From an uncultured Bacteroidales bacterium (GTDB lineage: Bacteria > Bacteroidota > Bacteroidia > Bacteroidales > UBA932), in contig CAMJHJ010000013.1 of the NCBI GenBank assembly GCA_946405485.1, positions 1 through 20,449 on the forward strand: a stretch of DNA of 20,449 nt, read 5' to 3'. Position numbers and translations under genes: made by a program. Positions within the stretch are counted from its first letter, which is position 1. Each line of letters opens with the position of its first letter. Shown in pieces: positions 1 to 5,941 of the stretch. The notes beneath the pieces were generated by a model that ran no database searches, was not told the origin of the DNA, and worked only from the letters and a program-made list of their open reading frames with translations.

Positions 1-1202
1 AAATCTTCCCCGACAGGGACCTCGTTGCGGAGGCAGAACATATCCCAGACCGCATTCCAAGGCATCACCTTGGCCTCTTCGAAGAGCGTCAGCTCCTGGA
101 AAATCTGGCCCTTGAGCTCATACTCGCGCATCTTGGCAGTAGGCTCGATCAGGGCGCGCAGCATGCACTTCTGCGCGGCACGCGTACCGATCACATAAGC
201 GCCGATGCGGTTGATGGCTCCGTCGAAATAATCCAGTCCGTAATGGACACGCTCCAGGGCGCCGGCGCGTACGATCTCCGCGAAGAGCTCGAGCGTCGGA
301 TCGTCCATGATCGTCACGTGGTCGGAGTCCCAGCGGATCGGACGGCTGACATGCAGCATCAGTTCCGGCACGAAATTGAGCAGTGCGGACACCTTTTCAG
401 CCGGGCTCTCGGTCGGATGATAGTGGCCTGTATCGATCGTCGGGATCTTGCCGTTCGCCGCTGCATAAGCGGTATAGAAGTCATGGGAACCGACGGTGAA
501 ACTCTCCAGACCGATGCCGAACAACTTGCCCTCGATGCAGTCTTTCATGTTGTCCAGCTTCTTCGCGAAGATCTCGTCCAAGGATTCCTTCAGGATGGAA
601 CGATACATGAAGTGGTTGACTGACTGCTCTTTGCAGCCGTCATGGACCCACAGGTTCATGATACAGGGATCGCCCTGGGCCTTGCCCATCTCTTCAGCGA
701 TGATGCGGCAGCGCTTGGTGTGCTCGATCCAGAAATCGCGGATCTCCTTGTCCGGGTTGGACAGGGTGAGATTGCCGCTCTTCGGATGGGAGAAGGAAGT
801 GGAGTTGAAATCCAACTTGGTGTCGTGCTCCTTGCCCCACTCGATCCAACTCTGGAAATGCTTGGGCTCCACCTGGTCGCGGTCGACGAACTTGCCGCCG
901 AAGTCACCGTAAATCTCATGGAGGTTGAGACGGTGCGTGCCGGGGATGAGGCTCTTCGCCTTCAGGATATCCGCCTGAAGCTCCGCCATGTTGCGTGCCT
1001 TGCCCGGATAGTTGCCGGTCGCCTGGATGCCGCCGGTCAGATCACCTGCGCTCTCGAAGCCGCCCACATCGTCGGCCTGCCAGCAATGCATGGAAACATG
1101 GAAATTCTGGAGCTGCTCCAGCACCTTGTCCGTGTCAACACCTTTTTCGGCATAACGTTCTTTCGCGATTTCGTACGCTTTCAGTACCAATTCTTCTTTC
1201 AT
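1..1202 (-). CDS. rhaA: L-rhamnose isomerase (C-terminus beyond the left edge)
   Basis: Cytoplasmic metal-dependent enzyme converting L-rhamnose to L-rhamnulose, the first step of rhamnose catabolism. Reading the minus strand from an ATG at 1202 gives about 400 codons without a stop, running off the window. The translation follows the RhaA family closely: FHVSMHCWQADDVGGFE near residue 30, the HDGCKE segment, ESFTVGSHDFYTAYA with candidate metal ligand Glu233, IDTGHYHPTE with Asp257 and His260, then LHVSRPIRWDSDHV and the C-terminal segment around AVWDMFC. By comparison with the roughly 420-residue family, only about 18-20 residues are missing. It lies 28 bases downstream of the AraM-like gene with no promoter motif of its own in the gap, so it is probably the fourth gene of that operon. 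Kinase and aldolase genes are expected to the left but are not visible. Identification is firm; Bacteroides literature also uses rhaI. Confidence 0.95.
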   Translation of the reverse strand, partial: MKEELVLKAYEIAKERYAEKGVDTDKVLEQLQNFHVSMHCWQADDVGGFESAGDLTGGIQATGNYPGKARNMAELQADILKAKSLIPGTHRLNLHEIYGDFGGKFVDRDQVEPKHFQSWIEWGKEHDTKLDFNSTSFSHPKSGNLTLSNPDKEIRDFWIEHTKRCRIIAEEMGKAQGDPCIMNLWVHDGCKEQSVNHFMYRSILKESLDEIFAKKLDNMKDCIEGKLFGIGLESFTVGSHDFYTAYAAANGKIPTIDTGHYHPTESPAEKVSALLNFVPELMLHVSRPIRWDSDHVTIMDDPTLELFAEIVRAGALERVHYGLDYFDGAINRIGAYVIGTRAAQKCMLRALIEPTAKMREYELKGQIFQELTLFEEAKVMPWNAVWDMFCLRNEVPVGED

Positions 1203-1230
1203 AAAAGTGTTATTTAGTTATGTTGATTCT

Positions 1231-2592
1231 TTAAAAACCTTTTTCTTCTGCAAGGTCCCAGGCGCCGCCGGGACCGAACACCGCGTCCACCAACCGGTCA
1301 TAGATGCCGGCCCGGAGCGCAAGGTCCAGCAGGTTGATCCGCCAGCGCATCAATTGCGTCTTGGGGACCATGTCTTTAAGCTGGGCCCGCGTGACGCCGA
1401 TATGCGAAGGATCGGAGGGCGCCCCGACGATTTCAAAGAGCCGTTTCATCTTTTCGAACGGATAGACCTGCGCGCGATAACAGTCCCGCAATTCCAGCCA
1501 GCGGGTCTTGACCGAAACCAGTTCGCGCCGGACATCTTCCGGTCCCTGATATTTCTGCGTAATGACATTATAACCCAGTTTCGGGTCCACGAAGCCCTCG
1601 AACAACTTCAGCGCCCTCTCCTGCTCCTGTTCCAGCGTAGGCCAGGCTGCGACGAGTGCATCCACGTCGATGCCGGTCAGATCCAACTTGCAGAAAGCGT
1701 CAAAGAAGGCGCACATCGTCAAGGTGCCGATCGCCACTTGGAAACCGTGGGACTGCAGCTTCCCGCGGAAACGGTGATGCGTCATGTCCAGGTAGTGGCT
1801 GAACAGATGGTCCGTGCAGGAAGCCGGACGGCTGGAACGCGCGGCCTGCATGGCAAAACCGCTGAGTGTCAGGCCCTCGAACAAAGCCGCGATGGCGTCC
1901 GGCTTGCCGGCGGCGACCCCTTCAGGGTCGGACAACATCTCATCCAGGACGTCCTGCAGGACATGCCAGGCCTCGGGGATAATGGGTTCCGTGCCGAAGA
2001 GGTCGGCAATCATCCATTCCGCGCCGGCGGGAATCTTGGCGGCCAGGTCGGCATATCCGGCGGCCGTCATTTCTTTCGGAGCCTCCGCGATCACGCGGAC
2101 ATCGGCCACGATTGCGACCGGAGCCGGGCAGTCGAAGGTCTGTTTCACTCCTTCATAGGAAATGGATGCGCCGAAGGAGGAATAACCGTCCACCGACGCG
2201 GCGGTAGGGACACAGACATAAGACTGACCCAGATGGGCGGACGAAAGCTTGCAAAGGTCGTTGATCACTCCGGAACCGACGGCCACCGCCACGGCCCCGG
2301 CGCCCTTCACGGCTGCCTCAACCATCTCGACATACTTCCACTCGGCGTGGAACTCGCGGTCAGGGATGAGGAATACCCCGGTCTCGATCCCGGCGGCCAG
2401 CAAATGCTGATAGACCTCAGCGCCGGCCACCCGCCAGGTGTTGACATCCGCCACGACCATGGCCATGCGGCCGGGGAAAAGCTGCGAGAAAACAGCCGGG
2501 ACGCGGGCGAGGAAACCCTCCCCCATCTCAAACACTTTCGTATCCTTTGCGAGCTCCAAGGCCCGCTTGATTCTCAATTCACTCTCAGTCAT
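1231..2592 (-). CDS. AraM-like sn-glycerol-1-phosphate dehydrogenase family protein
   Basis: 453-residue soluble dehydrogenase of the iron/zinc-dependent alcohol dehydrogenase superfamily, closest by eye to the AraM/EgsA (NAD(P)-linked sn-glycerol-1-phosphate dehydrogenase) branch. Visible marks are the nucleotide-binding GSGVINDL at residues 106-113, the following PTAASVDGYSSFGASI segment, and likely metal ligands Asp182 (GYADLAAK), His262 (TDHLFSH) and His282 (SHGFQVAIGT). It is longer than B. subtilis AraM because of about 50 extra C-terminal residues. The start at 2592 overlaps the stop of the upstream symporter gene by 8 bases, indicating translational coupling. AraM sits in the arabinose operon of B. 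subtilis; here it precedes a rhamnose isomerase, so it may instead serve as a lactaldehyde or related carbonyl reductase in deoxysugar catabolism. That role is inference; family membership is well supported, exact substrate is not. Confidence 0.85.
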   Translation of the reverse strand: MTESELRIKRALELAKDTKVFEMGEGFLARVPAVFSQLFPGRMAMVVADVNTWRVAGAEVYQHLLAAGIETGVFLIPDREFHAEWKYVEMVEAAVKGAGAVAVAVGSGVINDLCKLSSAHLGQSYVCVPTAASVDGYSSFGASISYEGVKQTFDCPAPVAIVADVRVIAEAPKEMTAAGYADLAAKIPAGAEWMIADLFGTEPIIPEAWHVLQDVLDEMLSDPEGVAAGKPDAIAALFEGLTLSGFAMQAARSSRPASCTDHLFSHYLDMTHHRFRGKLQSHGFQVAIGTLTMCAFFDAFCKLDLTGIDVDALVAAWPTLEQEQERALKLFEGFVDPKLGYNVITQKYQGPEDVRRELVSVKTRWLELRDCYRAQVYPFEKMKRLFEIVGAPSDPSHIGVTRAQLKDMVPKTQLMRWRINLLDLALRAGIYDRLVDAVFGPGGAWDLAEEKGF

Positions 2593-3757
2593 GTTTATGA
2601 TGTGAAGCTATTCTATCCATTATCAAGGCGATGGCGCCGTCACCGGTCACATTGCCGGCCGTACCGAAGCTGTCCATCGCGATATACAAGGCGATCATCA
2701 GCCCCTGCATGTTGGTATCAAAGCCCAGCATCGAGGACAACAGGCCCAGCGAAGCCATGATCGCGCCGCCGGGTACACCGGGAGCCGCGACCATCGTGAT
2801 CGCCAGCATCATTACGAAACCGATATAGATCCCCGGATCCGTCGCCAGGCCCATGCCCAGGGAAATCGCATAAGCACAGGCCGTGATCTTGAGGATGCTG
2901 CAAGGCATGTGGATGGTCGCGCAAAGCGGAATGACGAAATCCGCCACCGGCTCGCTGACGCCGTTTTTCTTGGCGGACGCGAGCGTCACGGGAATCGTCG
3001 CCGCGGACGACTGCGTGCCCAAGGCCGTCACGTATGCGGACAACATCGTGACCAGGGAACGGAAAGGATTCTTGCGTGCGATCGCACCTGCGATAAGGAA
3101 CTGCAACAACAGGACGGTCACATGCATCACGATAATGATGATGATGATTTTCGCGAAGGTGCCCAGCACGGGACCTACGTTGCCTTCCGCTCCCAGTTGC
3201 AGGAAAATGCCGAAGATATAGATCGGAAGGATCGGGATGATGAATTTGGAAATCACCACCTCGATGACATCACGGAAGTCATGCATCACGTTGTTGAAGG
3301 CCTTGCCGGGAATCAGAGCCAGGCCCAGGCCGATCAGGAAAGCAAAGACAAGCGCCGTGGTCACGCTGATGAACGCCGGCATCTCGATGGTGAAATAAGG
3401 CTTGAGACTGCCGGACATGTCCAGTTCGCCCAATGCTTTCACCGAATCCCCCAGCAGCGAGGGATAGGTGGCGCGACAGGTGAAATAGGAGAAGAATCCG
3501 GCGAGGATCGTCGACAGGTAAGCAATCAATATCGTAATCAGCAACAACCTGCCCGCTCCCTTTCCCAAGTCTGCGATGGCCGGAGCGATCAGGCCGATGA
3601 TCAGCAAGGGGATGAACATCCCGAGGAAATTGCCGAAGATCGAATTGAACGTCAGGAAAACCCGTACCGCCCAGGTAGGAAAGAACAGGGAGCACAGGAT
3701 ACCGGCACCGATGGCGATCAGGATTTTCGGCAAAAGGCCGAGCTTGATCTGCTTCAT
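2585..3757 (-). CDS. SDF-family (dicarboxylate/amino acid:cation) symporter, divergent
   Basis: 390-residue inner-membrane secondary transporter of the sodium:dicarboxylate symporter family (PF00375 type). Hydrophobic helices run through the whole protein; HP1 is recognisable as TQSSAATIPVT, HP2 as APGVPGGAIMASLG, and helix 8 as MDSFGTAGNVTGDGAIAL. Compared by eye with GltPh, Asp362, Thr366, Asn369 and Asp373 match the conserved helix-8 positions, but the position of GltPh Arg397 is Gly365 and the helix-7 NMDGT cation motif reads HMPCS at residues 283-287. The substrate is therefore unlikely to be a dicarboxylate or acidic amino acid, and cation coupling may differ. The gene starts 6 bases after the HerA-like gene and overlaps the AraM-like gene by 8 bases, so it is in the middle of the operon. 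A run of six isoleucines is encoded by an ATC/ATT repeat near 3130-3150. Family is secure, substrate unknown. Confidence 0.9.
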   Translation of the reverse strand: MKQIKLGLLPKILIAIGAGILCSLFFPTWAVRVFLTFNSIFGNFLGMFIPLLIIGLIAPAIADLGKGAGRLLLITILIAYLSTILAGFFSYFTCRATYPSLLGDSVKALGELDMSGSLKPYFTIEMPAFISVTTALVFAFLIGLGLALIPGKAFNNVMHDFRDVIEVVISKFIIPILPIYIFGIFLQLGAEGNVGPVLGTFAKIIIIIIVMHVTVLLLQFLIAGAIARKNPFRSLVTMLSAYVTALGTQSSAATIPVTLASAKKNGVSEPVADFVIPLCATIHMPCSILKITACAYAISLGMGLATDPGIYIGFVMMLAITMVAAPGVPGGAIMASLGLLSSMLGFDTNMQGLMIALYIAMDSFGTAGNVTGDGAIALIMDRIASHHKHD

Positions 3758-3763
3758 GTCCGC

Positions 3764-5407
3764 TTACTTGATCAGGTTGCCCAGGATGCTCCGGGTAATC
3801 TCCCGGGTAATGGTATTCGTGGCCGACTTGGTGGCCTTCTGGACCGCCTTCTTGGCCGTGGAGGTCGTGCTCTTCTTGGTAGAAGACTTGCCCGCCACCT
3901 TACCGGAGACCGTGTCCGCGACGGATGCGGCGACCACGCCGGTCACCGCGGTAATGACAGACTTCAACACCTTCGAGGCGACACTGTTCTTCGCCTTCTT
4001 CTGAGCCTCTCGCTGCGCCTTGGCCGCTTCCTTTTCGGCTTTTGCCTGCTCCTTCGCCTCGGCCGCGGCTTTCTTGGCGGCCTCCTCCTCGGCTGCGATC
4101 TCAGCCTTCTTGCGCTCGGCCTCTTCGGTTGCGGCGGTCAGGATCTCATAGGCACTCTCGCGGTCGATCGGATTGTCATAACGGCCCCACAGGCGGGACT
4201 GCCGGATGATCTGCGTGCGCTGGTCTTCAGTGATCGCGCCGATCTGGCTCAACGGGAAAAGGATCTTAGCCCGTTCGACCATGGACGGGGCACCCTTCTC
4301 ATCCAGGAAGGAAACGAGAGCCTCGCCCGTCTCCAATGCAAGGATGGCCTCGTAGGTGTCGAAGGCCGGATTGACGCGGAAGGTCTCCGCAGCCGTTTTG
4401 ACAGCCTTCTGATCTTTGGGCGTATAGGCGCGCAGCGCATGCTGGACGCGGTTGCCGAGCTGGCCGAGGATATTCTCCGGAATGTCGGTCGGACTCTGGG
4501 TGACGAAGTAGATGCCCACACCCTTGGAACGGATGAGGCGGATCACCTGCTCGATCTTTGCGACCAGGGCCCGGGAAGTATCTTCGAAGAGCATGTGGGC
4601 CTCATCGAAGAAGAAGATGAGTTTCGGAAGTTCCAGGTCGCCGACCTCCGGGAGCGTGCTGTAGAGCTCGGAAAGGAGCCAGAGAAGGAAGGTGGAATAG
4701 AGCTTGGGCTTGAGCATCAGCTTGTCCGCCGCCAGGACGTTCATTACGCCCTTGCCGCCTTCGCACTGGAGCAAGTCATAAATATCAAAGGAAGGTTCAC
4801 CGAAGAACTTGTCCGCTCCCTGGGCCTCCAGGGCCAGGAGGGCGCGCTGGATGGCGCCGATGGAGGCCGGAGCCACGTTACCGTATTTCAGGGAGAACTC
4901 CGCGGAATTCTGGCCGACGAAATTGAGCATCGCACGCAGGTCCTTCATGTCGATGAGCAGCAGGCCGTTGTCATCCGCGATCTTGAAGACGATGTGCAGC
5001 ACGCCGGTCTGCGTCTCGTTGAGCTCAAGCAGGCGGGCCAGCAGATCCGGTCCCATGTTGGACACGGTCGATCGCATCGGATGTCCCTGCTCGCCATAGA
5101 CGTCGAAGAAACGGACCGGGCAGCTCTGGAACTCAGGCTCCTCCAGGCCGAACTCGGGCAGTCTCTTCTGGATGAAACCGGAGAGCTTTCCCACCTGGCT
5201 GATACCGGAAAGGTCTCCCTTCATGTCAGCCATGAAACAAGGGACGCCCGCCTGGCAGAATGTCTCGGCCAAAACCTGCAGGGTTACCGTCTTACCGGTA
5301 CCGGTGGCGCCGGCAATCAGGCCGTGCCGGTTGGCCATTTTTCCGATGATGGAGATGGGGCCGTTGGGGCCGTGTGCGACATAAAGTCCGTGTTCTTTCG
5401 TAAGCAT
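3764..5407 (-). CDS. HerA-like P-loop ATPase (DUF853/YjgR type)
   Basis: 547-residue cytoplasmic ATPase of the HerA/FtsK-like superfamily, DUF853 branch (E. coli YjgR relatives), whose cellular role is not established. Near the N-terminus is a Walker A motif GATGTGKT (Lys39), preceded by the [11 protein letters not shown] lead-in typical of the branch; Walker B is [15 protein letters not shown] with Asp268 and Glu269, followed by [19 protein letters not shown]. From about residue 425 an Ala/Lys/Glu-rich segment is predicted to be a coiled coil, and the last 60 residues are a Ser/Thr/Lys-rich tail. The ATG at 5407 is the most distal one consistent with the family start ([19 protein letters not shown]). 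It heads the minus-strand operon, with a 6-base gap to the symporter gene. There is no accompanying NurA-type nuclease in the window, so I do not call it a repair helicase. Confidence 0.88.
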   Translation of the reverse strand: MLTKEHGLYVAHGPNGPISIIGKMANRHGLIAGATGTGKTVTLQVLAETFCQAGVPCFMADMKGDLSGISQVGKLSGFIQKRLPEFGLEEPEFQSCPVRFFDVYGEQGHPMRSTVSNMGPDLLARLLELNETQTGVLHIVFKIADDNGLLLIDMKDLRAMLNFVGQNSAEFSLKYGNVAPASIGAIQRALLALEAQGADKFFGEPSFDIYDLLQCEGGKGVMNVLAADKLMLKPKLYSTFLLWLLSELYSTLPEVGDLELPKLIFFFDEAHMLFEDTSRALVAKIEQVIRLIRSKGVGIYFVTQSPTDIPENILGQLGNRVQHALRAYTPKDQKAVKTAAETFRVNPAFDTYEAILALETGEALVSFLDEKGAPSMVERAKILFPLSQIGAITEDQRTQIIRQSRLWGRYDNPIDRESAYEILTAATEEAERKKAEIAAEEEAAKKAAAEAKEQAKAEKEAAKAQREAQKKAKNSVASKVLKSVITAVTGVVAASVADTVSGKVAGKSSTKKSTTSTAKKAVQKATKSATNTITREITRSILGNLIK

Positions 5408-5451
5408 ATGGTTCGTGTTAATTATTATCGGTTTCTATCTTGCTAAGATAA

Positions 5452-5459
5452 CAAATATT
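5452..5459 (-). promoter_or_regulatory. Possible -7 element for the HerA-like operon
   Basis: Reading the minus strand gives AATATTTG, one mismatch from the Bacteroidota -7 consensus TAnnTTTG. It would give a leader of roughly 40 bases before the ATG at 5407. No clear -33 TTTG is seen at the right distance, so this is a weak call; it is the best candidate in the 92-base divergent gap 5408-5499. Confidence 0.3.
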
Positions 5460-5473
5460 CTCAAGTTTTTTCT

Positions 5474-5481
5474 TATTTTTG
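5474..5481 (+). promoter_or_regulatory. -7 promoter element for the 5500 gene and S9 peptidase
   Basis: TATTTTTG is an exact match to the Bacteroidota -7 consensus TAnnTTTG, ending 18 bases before the ATG at 5500. Transcription should start near 5487-5489. A purine-rich AAAGGAGA stands just after it, one of the few Shine-Dalgarno-like sequences in the window, about 9 bases before the start codon. No convincing -33 TTTG is seen. Confidence 0.6.
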
Positions 5482-5499
5482 TGAAAAGGAGAAAGCAAA

Positions 5500-5925
5500 A
5501 TGTACCCTACCATCCAACTTCCGCTGCTTCCGGATTGGCAGTCCCATCAGGAGACCTTACTGGACAATGAAATCGAAATCTCTCATCTGGAGGTTTACCT
5601 CCCTGACGACAAGCGTCAGGCGGATAAAGGATTGATCGATATCTATGCCGGGCAGATGCCCGAAAACTCCTCGGCGGAAAAGGAAGCCTTGCGTTCCTAT
5701 GAGGACATCGTAGGCGACGGAGAAGAGGACCCCCTCACCATCTGGCCTTTCCAGGGCAAGGAAGCATTTGGCTACGAAGTGATCTGTGACGACGACTCCA
5801 TCATGCGCGTGATGTGTGTCGAATGGAAGCCCGGCCTTCTCCTGATCCTCAACGTCGTCGGCCAGGACGACGAACTCTTCGAGACTGCCGTCGAGCATGT
5901 CGAGAAACATCTCACCCTTCTCTGA
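5500..5925 (+). CDS. Unrecognised small acidic cytoplasmic protein
   Basis: 141-residue protein that I do not recognise. It has no signal peptide and no membrane segment, is acidic, and contains a central segment reading FQGKEAFGYEVICDDDSIMRVM followed by a hydrophobic stretch KPGLLLILNVVG and an acidic, helical C-terminus, which together look like a compact alpha/beta fold. The ATG at 5500 is placed by the upstream -7 element and an AAAGGAGA ribosome-binding sequence. It is the first gene of a two-gene unit: its stop is 16 bases before the chosen start of the secreted S9 peptidase, with no promoter between, so the two are probably co-transcribed. The coding strand is favoured over the opposite open frame because the promoter, ribosome site and operon spacing all agree. 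Function is unknown. Confidence 0.75.
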   Translation: MYPTIQLPLLPDWQSHQETLLDNEIEISHLEVYLPDDKRQADKGLIDIYAGQMPENSSAEKEALRSYEDIVGDGEEDPLTIWPFQGKEAFGYEVICDDDSIMRVMCVEWKPGLLLILNVVGQDDELFETAVEHVEKHLTLL

Positions 5926-5941
5926 TCCAAATCGAACTCTT

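Noticed and set aside
1207..2760. A 517-codon plus-strand open frame opposite the AraM-like gene
   Set aside because: Antisense shadow: the minus-strand protein has recognisable motifs and operon spacing, this one has neither.
3128..3152. Trinucleotide run in the symporter gene as a phase-variation tract
   Set aside because: The repeat unit is three bases and in frame (isoleucine codons), only four or five copies long; slippage would add or remove Ile without switching the gene off.
3764..5407. HerA-like ATPase as part of a HerA-based anti-phage system
   Set aside because: No SIR2, DUF4297, NurA or other defence partner is adjacent; the neighbours are a symporter and sugar enzymes, and the sequence fits the DUF853 branch.
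2909..5446. An 845-codon open frame on the plus strand opposite the symporter and HerA-like genes
   Set aside because: It spans the junction of two clear protein families on the other strand, its translation is low-complexity (Arg, Gly, Asp, Gln rich) with no family resemblance, and it has no promoter motif. It is a shadow of GC-rich codon use.
5897..5941. Upstream in-frame ATG for the S9 peptidase
   Set aside because: It lies inside the preceding gene and would place 15 polar residues before the signal peptide; the ATG at 5942 is better.
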